A stretch of DNA of 64,000 nucleotides. Source: Desmodus rotundus (lineage: Eukaryota; Chordata; Mammalia; Chiroptera; Phyllostomidae). Every line of letters starts with the position of its first letter. Within the stretch, counting starts at the first letter, position 1. Where the stretch lies: contig NC_071398.1 of NCBI RefSeq assembly GCF_022682495.2, positions 95,011,705 to 95,075,704 of the forward strand, given 5' to 3'. Shown here one piece after another: positions 21,300-33,449 of the stretch. Below the pieces are notes generated by a model. It ran no database searches and had not been told where the DNA came from. It saw only the letters and a list, made by a program, of their open reading frames with translations. A program made the translations under genes and the position numbers.

Positions 21300-24175
21300 A
21301 GGCGGACCCTGGCCTGAGAATCAAGTCCCCTGCCCTCTTCCATAAGAAACACCGTCCCCACTGGTTAACTCTCCTCAGGCCGATTCAGTCAGATAGTTTC
21401 ATGAGCTCATCACAGACTTAGAACAGGACGACCGAACGGGCTTTTGCAAGGCAGCGCTCCTGGGAGCCAGAGGACGGGAGGTGGTTGCAAAGGCACAAGC
21501 ACCCCCACTTCCCCTCATGCTTCCCAAGGAACTGGAAGTTCCTCCTCTCCGATCCTCTCCGTCCAGAACGCTGCTGCCCTGTGGCCAAGCTAGCAGCCCG
21601 GGGTGGAGGAGAGAAGTCTGAAGTGGGGCTTCATCTGGGTTTCAGCTTCGACAGTTGCCTGGGCACACGACAAACTTCTTGTATGTTTGCCATTACCTCT
21701 CATGTACAAAACGAGTGATTTGACCTGGACAATTTCCAAGCCCTGTTTATCTTTAACTTTTTCTAGTGGTTAATGAAACAAAATCCCTGCCCTCACGTGG
21801 TTGACATTTTTGCTTTAACTTCCCGAGTCTGTGTCTTCTCTTAGCACCTTCTTCTACATGACACATTCCCTCCCAATGCTAAGACCATCCAGAATCTATG
21901 GTTGATAATAATTCTTACCCTAGAGTTTGTATCTCGCCAGGAAGAATCATACTGTATGCCTGAAACAGCACGCAATTCAGTATGATATATGCTTAAGTAC
22001 AAGAACAAGAGGTGCAAAGAAATTCTTTAGCAGATGGAAAGGGGAGCATAAGTTAGAGCAATACTAATAAGGGGAAGATCGGATACTGAGAGGATTTCTG
22101 ATGGCCAGGAAAAGTGGGGAAAGGCAGAGGGCATCCCAGGGGGAAATAACAGCAAAAGCCAGAGCGAAGACAAGGAAAGAGCCCTTGGAAATGTCAGAAA
22201 GCCTTTGCTTTGTCTCTGCACTGACTGATACATAAATTCAGGAGAGTGGAGAAGGAGGAGAAGGTCAAAGAGACATAATTTCTACAGTCCGCAGGGTAAC
22301 ATTTCCAATGCCCACCAAGAAGACTCTGGAAGATCACATGACTATAACTGGTACCTATAGCTTTCCCCAGTTTCCTTAGAAAGTGTACTATGGGGCTGGA
22401 GGGACTCCGGAAAGAGAAATGTTGACATCCAGAAGCAGGAACCTCGTAAGAGATGCAAAAGGAATGGGCAGATATGTGTGAAAACAGCCCCCGCCCCCCT
22501 TATGTTGTTATTCTGACTCTTCCGAGATCGACCATGTGGCTCTATGGATGAGTAGTTCCTGCAGAGATTAAGTCTAATGAAAGGAATTCAGCACTGCAGC
22601 CGCCCCGGGTTCTGGAGTCAGGGTCGTGAACCCTTCTGCCTGTCCTTGGTCTGTTGGGGATGACACTTGGTGCCATACGAGGGGACTCCGGGAGTGTTTC
22701 TCTGTCTCCGAGAAAACCAATGGTCCTGGGCCCTGCTTGCCACACAGAAGATGCCCACCCACATCTCTGCACAAAGGAAGAAGGACAGAGACCCAGGAGG
22801 ACCCTGGGCTTGCCACGCCCAGGGTCTGTGATGGGCAGGCCATTTGGAAATGTGACTGTATTGATTTCTGTTCAACCAGTAAAGGGAGCTCGTGGTGACG
22901 CAGGAATTGAGAGCCGATCAAACATGACTCATTCCTGACATTTGTCATCCCTGAAACCTGGGCCAACAGGGGTGCTGAGTTCCTGTCACCTAGGTCTATT
23001 TTCTCAGCAATTCTTTGCCTGTGGTGCCAGCCAGTGGATCTCAGAGGGGCTGACATTTAAAGGGTACCTATTTTCTCACCACCGTTGGAGGCACAAACTG
23101 TGGGCCTGGACTGGGTCAGACCGCCGTCTCCGCACTCTCTTGGGCTCCTCTGTTTCTCCGCCGACTGGCTCAGCCGGAGGCCTGGTTTCCGGGGGCAGTG
23201 TGAACAGTGGGAAGGGCGGGGTCGGAGGGTGGGGGACTGGCCTGAGCACTCCCACAGCCTCCACCTGCACCCTCCGCCTCACTCCTGAGACGCTTGGTAA
23301 AAGCAGAATGCTTTCTCTGCAAACACTGCAAACTTCAAGACACGTTCCCTAGGCCAGCTCCCTTCCTATCCAATTGCTACCCTTAGTTCCTCCTACAGAG
23401 CCATGCTGCCACCATCAACACTCTTTAGAAGACATTCAGCAGGTGGTGTCCGGGGAGAGACCCCCAGTTGGAGAGGCACGGCAGATAAATGCTTCCTTTC
23501 CGCCATGGCCAAGGACAACATGGCCTACATCCCAGCACTGTACATTGCTGGGTGCCTAGTAAAGAGCAGCCAGAAACTCCCAGAAGAACAAACATCCATG
23601 CTTGAGGAATTGTTTGTTTGACCATGGTGAGGAGCAGGCAGGAGGGCAGGAGGTGGAGGGGCTTTCAAAACCGCCGCCCAGCCTGAAACTGCGAATCGCC
23701 TCATCGGTCACACACGGGATGGTCTTCGTTGAATAGTGGTTAATAGCAGAGTGAACCAGGGATGCAATGGCGAGAGTGGTCAGCCCAGACGTGTGATGGG
23801 GGGAGAGAGCAAGCCTGAAGACCACCTCACTCCACACCCACAGGGAATGAGGGAGTGCCAGGCACCCCTCAGTCAGGTTCCCACAGGGGCGTGGCTACCT
23901 CTGTGAAGTGTCGTTAATAATCACACCACCCACAGACACACACTGGTACTGCCCAGACACCCTGTGGCGTTGGAGCTCCTCAGCTATCTGTCACTACGGA
24001 CTGGGAACGGGAAGAGTGGCTGTCTGTAGCCAGGAGGTGCACTGAGCCCTGGAGGACAACCCCTCCCAAGGGGGTGTTGGGGACAGAAGTGGGGGCCAAG
24101 AGCATCTCTGCAGGCTGCAACCTTCTCTGGTGTATAGAGAACTTTGTCCAAGCCAGGGCACGGCCCTTTTTGTAG
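21300..24175. other. Mostly unannotated; one old repeat-like piece
   Basis: At about 22030-22210 'gggaaaggcagagggcatcc' and 'gggggaaataacagcaaaag' recall a common mammalian ancient repeat of the 'ggcattccaggcagagggaacagc' type, class uncertain. No exon is recognised. The 160-codon minus frame at 22574-23056 and the 136-codon plus frame at 22942-23352 have no domain. Confidence 0.35.
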
Positions 24176-24179
24176 GGAC

Positions 24180-24530
24180 AAGAGTCTCCACCCTGTAACA
24201 ATAGAAGTTTACTTCTCGTTCATGTGGACGGAAGGTCAGCAGGGTCTTTGCTAATCCTGGTCATTTAGACTCCCAGGCTAAGTCAAAATCAACATATGCT
24301 TCCTCAGTTGCCACAGGAGGGGAAGAGAGTATGGTAGATGTTGCACTAGCTTTGAAAGCCCCCACTTCCACATAACTTCCTCTCACACTCACAGCTGAAG
24401 CAAGTTACAAGGCTGCACCTCACTCCAAAGGAGACAGAGTGGGACAGTTCTGCCATGTGCCCAGTTAGAGAACTAGGGAGTTTATCAACATTCCTGACCA
24501 CCCAGTACATGGGGAGTACAGTACAAGTTC
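24180..24530 (-). repeat. Unclassified ancient interspersed repeat
   Basis: 'acaatagaagtttacttctc' and 'gttcatgtggacggaaggtc' near the start, then 'ccacttccacataacttcct' and 'caaggctgcacctcactcca' later, share the layout of old LTR or DNA-element repeats seen across mammals. I cannot name the family. The orientation is set by analogy only. Confidence 0.35.
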
Positions 24531-24558
24531 AAGGCCATGTTGGCTGACTCCAAAGCCC

Positions 24559-25197
24559 ATGTTCTATCCTCATGTTATTCTGGAAGAGGAGGTCAGCCAG
24601 CTGGAACAGTCTCTGGTCCCCAGCATGCCTACCCCACATGGGGCTCGCAGAGCCTCTTCCCCTCCCTTCCCTTCGCTTCCCAGGCCGTGGCTGGAAGACA
24701 GGCACTGGATGATTGACAGCTCCCAGCAGAAGAGGCATAGAGATTATCTAACAGCATGTTCTGAAGGGGCCATGGCTGGGAGCCTGCTCACAATAGCAGT
24801 TGAAGAGCTCGTCTGCAGGCTTGGAGGGCCAGGGCCTGGAGGGTTTATTAATCCCACAGCAGTCCCGGGGCGGGGGCGTTCCTTGCTGCTGTCATTTATA
24901 CCTTTTGCTGTGCTCATCCAGCACGTGGAGTCAGCTGGGATTACGTCCCAGGGACACAGAGCCCTGGCTGCCTGCCAAGCTGGGACTGCGGCGGGCTCTT
25001 CCTCCTCGGCCAGCTCCCAGGCTGTGTTGATGAAGAGGAGAGCGGAGGCAGTTCAGCCACGGAGATGCAGACAGGTGCCTCGCTTTGAGAGGAGGTGGCC
25101 AGGAGGATGTGAAATCTCGGGACGTGCCAGTCCTTCAGCACGAAATTTAAGAGCTACTTTCTCTTTGTCCCCCCACCCCCCAGCCCAGAGTGACTGA
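24559..25197 (+). other. Longest open frame (212 codons), probably chance
   Basis: This is the longest uninterrupted frame in the window. The predicted product has no signal peptide, no regular membrane segments and no recognisable motif. Part of it is a low-complexity serine/alanine-rich stretch. No splice-like or promoter-like context stands out. A more likely reading is that 24720-25150 is a conserved non-coding element, since it holds repeat-free words such as 'gggtttattaatcccacagc' and 'tgtcatttataccttttgct'. Stop codons would then be absent by chance in GC-rich sequence. I do not claim a gene. Confidence 0.2.
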
Positions 25198-25394
25198 CAG
25201 CACCCTCCTCAGAACCACTGTCCTCGTGCCGTCAGTCCCCACCCCCCTTGTTAGTTACCTGGTTCGATTGTTTCTTTTCCCACATGGCATGTTCCATCTG
25301 CTGTAATTAAAGTGAGTTCCGCAGAGCATAGATTCCAACTAGTGCTCCGTGGGGACCCCAGCGCATCAAGCATGTGCAAGGGGTCCAATCAGCA

Positions 25395-25805
25395 TTTGCA
25401 GCCCCTGGCTCCTGCCTTCCCATGCAAGCTTACCTGCTCCCCTTCCCTCCTGTGCTCTCACTTTGCACTCCGGCCAGCTGGCAGGAACAGCTCATCTCAC
25501 CGTTGCACACCGTGCCTGTGCCTGAGCATGCACTTCCCTGAGCCTGGGATGCCTTTCCCCTCCGCCATGCCAGCTACCTACCTCAGTGAAGTGGAGCCCT
25601 TTCTCCTTGTACCAACACTGCCCCTGGCACTTATTTCTAGTACAGAAATAATTTTATTTCAGTTGTGTACCTGTCCATCTTCCTCACTAGCCTGAGAACT
25701 CTTTGAGAATGCAGGTATGTCCCATTACTTTCCTGTCCCCTCTTGCCTTTGCCGGTGCCTGCACAGGACTGGGGCGAGCGGGAGGTGAATGAGTGAGTTT
25801 CCTGG
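25395..25805 (+). repeat. L2 LINE 3' end, sense
   Basis: The sense L2 3' order is clear. It runs 'cctgagcctgggatgccttt', 'ctacctcagtgaagtggagc', 'ctggcacttatttctagtac', then 'tagcctgagaactctttgag' and 'aatgcaggtatgtcccatta', and ends near 'gaggtgaatgagtgagtttc'. L2 is an extinct LINE, and only the 3' few hundred bases remain, as is usual. Confidence 0.8.
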
Positions 25806-27385
25806 GTAAGTGACTGAGTATGCGAGTGAATGGCAGGAGAAGTGTTGCAGATTGAATCTCTAATTTTCCAAAGCTCTGGTATTTACTTTTAGGATTACCC
25901 ATGTGTCCTGAGGAACTCCTTTTTCATTCAGTTACCTGCCCTTGGGTACAAGTGCTATATTCTTTCCCAAGTTTAGGGAAGGGAAAGAAAAGAAACACAA
26001 CGCCCAAATTCAGGCCGGTTGCGTGTGCTTTGCTCAGTAGCTGGAGCACCCTGTGATGGGGCCAAGATCCGCGATCGCATCTGTGTGGCTGGGTCACTTG
26101 CTGTGGATGCAGAGACAGAGGGCCACCCTTCCCCTCCCCACCTTAGCTGGTCACTGCTCAAGCGAAAGGCCTCGGTCACCGGGGACGCTGAGTGAAGAAG
26201 TAGCTCTCAGAGCAAACCCATCTCCACCCCCAGCAACCCAGAATGCGCAGTCCTAGGGGAGTGGTTGACATTTTTAGTTGAAATGAATTCTTGGATTTCT
26301 CTGCACCATTGTTGTCATAGATAAATGCCCGGGAATGGGCCCTGTGGCCACGTGTGGAGCTGCTCTCGTCTTCAGCTAAAAGGATTAATGCGGGCGAGGG
26401 GGAAAGGCACCGGCCAGCCGTGAAGAGCTTGGGTCTGGGCCCAGCGGTGCTCTCCGGCTGTGACCGGCTTACCCAGCATTCTGAGCTCCAGGATACCCAC
26501 ATGTAGCAGGAGAGGGTTAATTTACAAAATATGGTTTTCAGGCCTTGTGTCACGGAGCCCTAGGGCGGCCGGCGGGTTTCTCAGGGGTCACGGATGGGCC
26601 CGTGAAGGAGCTGGCTCCCCCCCGTACCTCCTCCAGCGCGGCCCGGCCAGCATTGTTTCCTAGATCCCCCAGCAAGGTTTGTTTTCTTTGAAAGGGGGGT
26701 GGGGGAGTTGCAATGCTTTGACAAAAATGGCATGAAATACTGCTCTGTATAATCCCGGTAATCCAGGCTGTTCTAAGTGACCTTTAGGCTGCAGCTTTAA
26801 AGGCGCCAAGTCGGCCTCACCTGCATCTGTAGGGTTTGTTCGTTTGAGCCCATAAACTAGGGCTCAAGGCTGGAAACACAGAATGACGCTTGAATTCTCT
26901 TATCCTTTTACTTTATGAACATCTCTGTCTCAAGAAATCACTCAAAAGTAATTACACTGTGATCACCACAAAGTGTTGACAGAGGCCAATAAGCACTGAT
27001 CCAACTGCTTATTCAATGCTCTATCCCCTCCTCTGTCCCCATCAAGTGGCCACGCAAAGTCTTCTTGAATTCTTCCAGTGACTGTGAACTCACCGCCTTC
27101 GGTCGCATCTGACATCAACTCCTGATTCCTAGAGCTTGGCCTCTTCAGACCAGGCAAGAGAAGCTCAGTCCCCCTTCTCATAATTGGCTGCTTATCCTCA
27201 CCAATAGGACAAGCGAATCACCCCACCCTCTAGCTCCTCTCTTTGCACGTAGGTTTCATTTCCTTCCCCACGCCAGTGGCCCTCACTGCTGGTTTTCCTC
27301 TCTCTAGGGAAATGCGCCAGAGTGGACTGTGACATCCTGCAAGGCTGACCGAGCCGGGGGGAGCACAACAGTTCTCTTTTTCTTG
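25806..27385. other. Unannotated; possible non-coding element at 26690-26960
   Basis: No gene recognised. The 26690-26960 stretch is repeat-free with words such as 'gcagctttaaaggcgccaag' and 'caaaagtaattacactgtga', which look like regulatory sequence. This is a compositional impression, not a test. Confidence 0.3.
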
Positions 27386-27387
27386 TC

Positions 27388-27575
27388 CAGGGCTTTTCAA
27401 CACTTCCCAATGTTAGAATCGCCTGGGCAGCTTTTGAAAACAAAATATTCTTTTCCAGCCTTCATCCTGAACAGTTAAATCAGAAATTCTGGGGCTGTTG
27501 TCTAGGTTCTGACATAAAAAAAAAAAGTCCAAGCAATTCTTCTGTGTGGCCAGAATTCACTGCTTTGACACTAGG
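27388..27575 (+). mobile_element. MER5/Charlie-like hAT MITE remnant
   Basis: 'ggcttttcaacacttcccaa', 'tgttagaatcgcctgggcag' and 'cttttgaaaacaaaatattc', then 'gttaaatcagaaattctggg' and 'caagcaattcttctgtgtgg', show the layout of hAT-Charlie MITEs. There a 'ttagaatcacctggggagctt' arm is mirrored near the other end. The exact family is uncertain. Confidence 0.55.
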
Positions 27576-27689
27576 TACAAAGTCCTCGATTCTCGCTCTG
27601 CTTGACCAGTGGCCCATTGGAGCATATACCCAGCCTGGTTCGGAGGTACATTTCAGAAAAGGGGAGAGATTCATCGTTTGAGTATCTTT

Positions 27690-27990
27690 TACACATAAAT
27701 ACTGAGCTAGGCATGTAGGGACATCACTCCATGCTTCATTGCGAGTTAGGTGTTTTTTCCCCAAATTCACAGAGGAGAAAACCACCCCTGATAACATCCA
27801 GCAATTCACAAGTTAACTCAGCTCGACAAAGGGCGGAATGGGGATTCCAGACCTATTTGAGTGAAAGCCTGCCATCTTTTTATCACGCCACTTTGCTTTC
27901 CCTAGTTTAATTAAGGTAATAATTATTTATTAAGAATCAGTTCCTGCCACATGCTAGGCATGTCCTAGGCCAGCAACTGTTGGGAGCTGG
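27690..27990 (-). repeat. MIR SINE plus a second MIR/L2 tail fragment
   Basis: 'cccaaattcacagaggagaa', 'aagttaactcagctcgacaa' and 'gcggaatggggattccagac' match the antisense MIR core and head. A further piece with 'aataattatttattaagaat' and 'ccacatgctaggcatgtcct' follows at 27910-27975 and looks like another antisense tail. Confidence 0.6.
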
Positions 27991-29585
27991 CATTTGGGGG
28001 TAATCCGCCCAGCTCGACAGGACACAGAACATTTTCTTTTTTTCATTCCATGATTTGTTTATAGGTTCGTTTTCTTGAAGGAAAAATCATGTCAACGTAG
28101 TGCAGGCTTCGTAGGGAAATAAGTCTGTGGTATTTGGCTGTAAAATAAATGTCAGAATAAAATGTTTGAGAAAATAAAGAGCTGTATATGAAATCGCTTC
28201 CCACAGAGCTGCAGGGTGCTGATAGGGTGTTGCTGGTGTTTCATTATTTAAGGCAAATTCAGTGCCTAAGGAAGGAGCTGCTGTTCCCCCCGCCCCCTGG
28301 CAGCTGCTGACCCCCAGAGCTATGGTCTCCCTCTCAGGAGTGATGGCAGAGCAAATTCCCAAGGTCTTGCCCGCCAGGTTCGCCCGCCCCTTAAAGACCA
28401 TCTCAGTCGGGTACGCGATGTGACCAGCAACCAGTGGCTCTGCGACTCTTCCCACCAAAGCTTCTGGAGCAAACTCAAATAGGTTGGCCACTTTTTTCAC
28501 CTTAGCCTGACTAAGCTGCGGGCCGTTTGTGGGGGCTACTTAGAGGCTGACAGTACTAGCCAAGGAGAAACAACGAGGTAAGAACAAAGAAAGTCGAGAC
28601 AAAAAAGGGAGAAGAAACCGAAGTGACATGGAGAGCAGGGAAGTAGCGACGATGAACGGTGTGTGCGGAGCACCGACAGCACTAGCTGGGGTCCCCTGGC
28701 CCAATGCCCGCCTACCCAACATCCAGCCCTTCCCCAGGCCGAAAGCTCCCTGTCCTTCAGACAGCAGCCGAGAACGCCCCCCTGGCCTAGGGGCTGCCCC
28801 GAGCACCAGAGACAGGGACATGGCTCCTCCCACGCCCTCTCAGCACTGTACTCACCTTGTCGTGGGACACAGCATCGACGCTGACTCCTCCTCCGTCCTC
28901 AGGCCTTCTTGACTGCGTCCTCCGGTGAGTGACAGGTGTGCCCGAGCTTGTGCGCACCTCAGCACTCGGGGCATCTGGGCAGCTGGAGCCCTGAGCAGCC
29001 TGCTTTGGTTGGCCGGTATGTGGCAAAACTACACTCTGTGTGCCATGGTGTAGAAGATGTTAGGAACACCATCGCAGACTGCTTGGTGAGTGACAGGAAG
29101 GAAGGGAGAAAGCAAGGGAGGGAAGGAGGCAGGCTGGCTGGCTGGCTGGTTGACCCAGGTGGGAACAGGTTTTCAGCAACTGGAGATACTTGCAAACCAC
29201 CACCTACCCCCCAGGCAGTTCTGCAGCAGGGTCTGTCCAGGTCTGAATTTGTAACACATGACATTCACAGTCTCCTGGTCTTTTGGGCCAGACTGACCTG
29301 GTGGGAGCGGCATGGGCTTTGGAACCGGAAAGAGGGACGTGTGAGTGCCAGCTTGAAGGCACGATGTGTAGGAGCCCACCCGAGACATCTGACTTCTCAG
29401 TGCCTTAACCAAGGTGGGAACAGTAATGGCTTGGTTTTCAGGCTAGCACGGGAGTTAGAAGGTAAGGTTTTGCAGAACTCTCGGTGCACGGTAGACACTC
29501 AGCGCTTCCCCTGAGATGTTTACAGGCTGTTTCCAAACCCCTCCAGGAACCAGTTTTGTAGCACAAGGCGGTTAACATGGCTTAG
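27991..29585. other. Unannotated stretch, no gene recognised
   Basis: A 137-codon minus-strand frame at 28087-28500 is uninterrupted and has a fairly even residue mix, but matches nothing I know and lacks clear splice or start context. The AT-rich 28030-28260 section could be conserved non-coding DNA. A (GGCT)4 run lies at about 29131-29148 beside GGAA-rich sequence. Confidence 0.35.
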
Positions 29586-29589
29586 TGCG

Positions 29590-29800
29590 TAAGTCTCAAT
29601 AGTTGACCTCAAATCCTGGTCCCTATTTGTTAGTTCTGTGACCTCAGGCAAATTACTTAACCCTCCCCCAGCTCCCATGCGTCTGCTCTGCTGCTGCTGC
29701 TGCTGCTGCTAAATCTGTGAGATGCGGGTAACTGCACCAGCCTCACCCAGTTGTGTTCAGAGGATGAATGAGCGGACGTGGGTTACCGAGCATGCCTGCC
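29590..29800 (+). repeat. MIR SINE carrying an internal CTG repeat
   Basis: The sense MIR order is visible. 'gacctcaaatcctggtccct', 'agttctgtgacctcaggcaa' and 'attacttaaccctcccccag' come before the triplet run, and 'aaatctgtgagatgcgggta' and 'actgcaccagcctcacccag' after it. The family's 'cctcatctgtaaaatgggg' region has been split by the expansion. Confidence 0.75.
29688..29708 (+). repeat. (CTG)7 microsatellite
   Basis: Seven uninterrupted CTG triplets lie inside the MIR at 29590-29800, where the family sequence has no such run. It probably grew by slippage from a short seed. Confidence 0.95.
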
Positions 29801-29889
29801 CCTCGTAAACACTCGTGTGCATGCTCAGTCTTGCCGTGATGACCCGGTAGGGGACAGCTGAGGGTGGCCAGTGCTGACGGGTTGGTGGG

Positions 29890-30015
29890 AGACATAAAAA
29901 AGTTCATTTGCAGTTAATATATATTCAGCTGCACTAATTAGCACAAGCCCCGAAGCCTAAAATAATTAAACCAGCCTTAAACGTAAATGAGGCCATAGGC
30001 TCGGAAGGATGCCGA
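29890..30015. other. AT-rich candidate regulatory stretch
   Basis: Dense homeodomain-like cores occur here: 'gcactaattagcac', 'aaataattaaacc' and 'gcagttaatata'. No repeat is recognised. Regulatory function is inferred from motif density only. Confidence 0.25.
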
Positions 30016-30215
30016 GATCGCCTTTTTCGGATGATCGTTCTAACTGCTCCAAGAGTGGAAATGCTGTACACACCAAGGTTGTCTGTGAGCCGAGGTTTGA
30101 GCACAAGACAGCAAGTGTTTACTGTTGTAATGTTCCGCTCTTCCGAGCCCATTATGTGGTAGACACTCTCCACACGTCACACATTCAGTCTTTGCAAGCC
30201 ACCTGCACTCATTTC

Positions 30216-30660
30216 CGAGGGCTGTCATAACTCAGTCCCCAAAACTGGGCGGCCTAAAACAACAGAAGTGCATTGTCTCACAGGGCCAGCAGCCCAGAGC
30301 TCCGAGCCCGGCTGTCAGCAGGCCCGCGGGCTCTCTGACGGCGCCAGGGGAGATGTCTTCCCGGCCTCAGCTCAGTGTCTGGTGTCTGTCACCAGTTCCT
30401 GGCAGCCCTTGGTGCCCGGTGCAGCATGCAGGCCACAGGCGTCGTCTCCCCGTGCCTCGTCACACTGTCTGTCCTCTGCGCGTCTGTCTCTAGGACCTTG
30501 TTTCCTCTTTACAAGGCCACCCATCATACTGGGTTAGTGCCCACCCTAGTGACCTTAACTTCGTTACCTCTGGAAAGACTTCATTTCTAAATAAAGTCAC
30601 GCTCCCAGGTACTGGGGCTCAGGACTTCAGCGTGTCTTTTGGGGAACACAGTTGAGCCCC
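30216..30660 (-). mobile_element. MLT1-like MaLR LTR, antisense
   Basis: This is a solitary LTR of the mammalian MaLR group. In antisense order it has 'gggctgtcataactcagtcc', 'gggcggcctaaaacaacaga', 'aagtgcattgtctcacaggg', 'gtgcccaccctagtgacctt', 'ctaaataaagtcacgctccc' and 'aggacttcagcgtgtctttt', ending 'ggggaacacagttgagcccc'. These are diverged forms of the MLT1 landmarks. No internal retroviral sequence is attached, so it is a solo LTR with no coding content. Confidence 0.85.
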
Positions 30661-30664
30661 TGCC

Positions 30665-30795
30665 ACCACTCTTTGAGGTTTGTGTCTCCTCTTGTTTTAC
30701 AGATGAGGTGCTTGACCCTCAGGGGGACAAGGAATGTGTCTGGGTCATGTAGCCGGGGTTTGGGGAAGCCCCCTGTCTGTCAGACCCAGTCTCGA
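30665..30795 (-). repeat. MIR SINE fragment, antisense
   Basis: 'ttgttttacagatgaggtgc' and 'gggtcatgtagccggggttt' match the antisense MIR core. The fragment abuts the MLT1-like LTR. Confidence 0.5.
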
Positions 30796-32070
30796 CCCCA
30801 CACGGCCCCGCCTGTGTGTGCAGGTGCCTCTGGTGTGCGCGGTGCCCGGGTGACACCCCTCTTGACACTAGTCGAGCCTCACTTCACTCGAGCACATACG
30901 TATCTCCATCTGATCAGTCCCTTCTGTGACCTGTGCATGAACTGCTCAGTTGAAGAGGTCCCTGCTTGTTTGGGGCTCTGTGCAGGGGCTGGTACTCACT
31001 GTGCCAGCCCAGGTACAGCCAGAAGATGCACTGAGACGATGCAGGGGTGAGGGGAAGGTTTACGGCGAGAGGGCCTCTTGCTTCTGCCGGGGCTTGACGG
31101 TGCCTCCTGATCACTGAGCATCAGCTTCCATCTCTGCGGCACCTTCCCAGCTGACCACGGGCCCACCACGGCCCCCATGACCACACCACGCAATCTCACT
31201 GCGTCCTGACCTACCAGGGCCCTGGGATCAGGCCCCCACCCATCACCCTCTGCTGCTGGCTCAGCTCTCGCCTGGACCCTCCTGCTCCTGGCTGCTCTCT
31301 CAGGCCTGCTGGCTCTCAGATTGTGTCCCCTTCTGCGTTCTACTGAGGCACAGAGGATGGCCTCCATGTCCGCTAAGCCACAGTGGGGGCCAGTGGTGGG
31401 AGGTACTATGTACTCAGGAGCTCTCACTGCCTACAACTATCCTGCCATCCCTTCCGTCTGCACAACTCACCCCCACGAGGGTGGGGGCCTCTGTGCCCGT
31501 GGTCCAGGCAGGAAGCATGGCAAAGGCCCCCGCCCCGTGTGGGGGGCTCCCTACCACCCCCTCTCCCAGAGTTTCAGCCTCAAAGTGCAACGTGGAGCAT
31601 GATCACCACTTGCATTGAAACTCTTCTGTATTCCTCTTCCCACCTTCCTCAGCCCCCCACCACTACCCCAAGCCCCCCAAAGTTTCTTATCTGCTCTCTG
31701 CATGATACAGGAACGCTACAGCCTTGGTGCTTCCCTCTGTCCCTGCTTTGTGGGGTAAATCCCGTGCTCGAGTCCTCTCTCTCAACGGTCCAAGCTAGGT
31801 GTTTGGTACTAAAACAACAGGGCAGCGAGGCCCCGAGCCTGACTCACACGATAGCAAGCTTGGCTTTCGAGACCTCAAGGTCAAGCACCCAGGCCTTGGC
31901 TCTCCAGTGGCGCTAGGGTGTCCTGGGGCCATTAGCCTCAGCCTGACGGTCTGGTTTCAATGGTGAAGGAGTTGTAGGGGAAACAGGAATTACCTGGAAA
32001 GGAAAATTCGTGCGGTGAGATTTTAGAATAGTGCCCCACTTTTATTTTAGTGTTGAGATTTTGCAGCCAA
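30796..32070. other. Unannotated stretch, no gene seen
   Basis: No gene or nameable repeat. The 177-codon plus frame at 31383-31916 and the 143-codon minus frame at 30996-31427 overlap and lack domains. Confidence 0.4.
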
Positions 32071-32077
32071 GAAAAGG

Positions 32078-32123
32078 ATTTGTGAGTTTACTTGACACCA
32101 CCTAGAATTTGTGAGTTTACTTG
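32078..32123 (+). repeat. 17-bp direct repeat, 29-bp period
   Basis: The word 'atttgtgagtttacttg' occurs perfectly at 32078-32094 and again at 32107-32123, with 12 bases between. It is a recent-looking local duplication. Confidence 0.95.
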
Positions 32124-33445
32124 GTTGAAGCATCATTTTAATGAGTCCTAGATTCTGGCCTATAGGAGTTGATTGGTTTTGCTGCCGTTCAGGGCCAGAG
32201 AGAATATCTCTAATTCTGGCCCTCCACATCCCAGCCATGTGCTCTCTGTCCCCAGAATGTGGAAATAGATGGATGAGGACAAGCTTGTCCACGGCCACAC
32301 GTGATGGAACGTAGTGAGTTGTCACTGAGTCACTAGCCTCTTCTTCCTTTATTATCAAAGGACATGCCACTTGCTGCCTGCCACCAGCACCATAGACCTG
32401 ATCATCTTGCCCAGTCTCTGTAATTTTACACAGGTAGCAATGGAGCCCTAAAAAGAAAAATTGCCCCAAAGATTTCAAAGCTTCATTGTAACGAAGTCAC
32501 AGCAAGGAGCCCTGCACACAGCTGAGCGCCACGGCAACCACAGCTCCCAGCTGTCATCTCCATCACCCCTGCCGCCACAAGCATTCCTTAGTCTTGCCAG
32601 CCTATGGCTTGGTTTTTGACTGCAACTACCCAGCTCGGAGATGGACAAGTGCAAATACTTGATCCCAAGAAGTCCCAACCCACCTGCTCATGGCTACCGA
32701 AGACAGGCTTTCTCATGAGCCAGGACCTCAGCAGCTCTGCTAGGAGACATCAGCCTACTTGCCCAGGAAGGGTCAGTTCTCCACTCAGATGACCTCGCCC
32801 CCCCCCCCCCCCCCCCGCCCTTTGTGAGCGTGGTGAGTACAGTGGGAGCGGGTCTTGGTGCGTCCATGGCGCACCGTCAGAAGGCCCCTGCTCCGGAGGA
32901 GGTAGCTGGCACACACAGACAGGTGGTGAGGACGAGGCTCCCTGACTTCAGTTCCAGCCAGCAGACATTGCTCCAGCAGCAGCAGGCTCGGCAAAGCCCG
33001 GGTGGGCCTTGGCACGTGCAGGCACTTCTGTGGACTTTCCGAAAACAGCTGCCAGCTGAAGCGCCCTCTCTCGAGCTTTCAGTCCCGGCGGCGGACTGGC
33101 AAGGTTCCAGTGGGTGAGCCTGGGGGCAGCTTGCCCACGGCCCGTCCGGTCGCTCAGAACTGTGCACCTTTTCACTCCATTTTTGTCCTCAAAGCAGAGA
33201 CCCCTGAGGACTTGAGATGCTCTGTCCCTTGTGTAAGAATATGCAGGAGCTGCCCACCTCTCCATGGGGAGAAAACAGTAGTGAGAACTTACAATGCAAC
33301 TGGGGCAAATAGACCCACATACCATAAAATGGGCAGGGGGACAACGCAAACTCTTCTTGATTTGAAAACCCTTAAATGCCCCCCCAACACACACCACTCA
33401 CCTCACCCTTTGTGCAGGTAAGATCAGGTGAAAATAAGCGTCACA
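32124..33445. other. Unannotated stretch with a 19-C run
   Basis: No gene recognised. Nineteen C residues occupy 32798-32816. Small frames on both strands around 32800-33420 overlap and have no domain. Confidence 0.4.
32798..32816 (+). repeat. Poly(C) homopolymer, 19 bases
   Basis: An uninterrupted run of 19 C residues. The length is unreliable in most sequencing data. Confidence 0.95.
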
Positions 33446-33449
33446 CAGA

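Noticed and set aside
24559..25197. 212-codon open frame, the longest in the window
   Set aside because: No domain, low-complexity content, no splice or promoter context. Frames of this size occur by chance in 64 kb of GC-rich DNA.
28087..28500. 137-codon minus-strand frame with an even residue mix
   Set aside because: Looked protein-like at first (start at an AAAAAAGT-rich boundary), but no family is recognised, there is no clear acceptor or start context, and its C-terminal third is AT-rich non-coding-type sequence.
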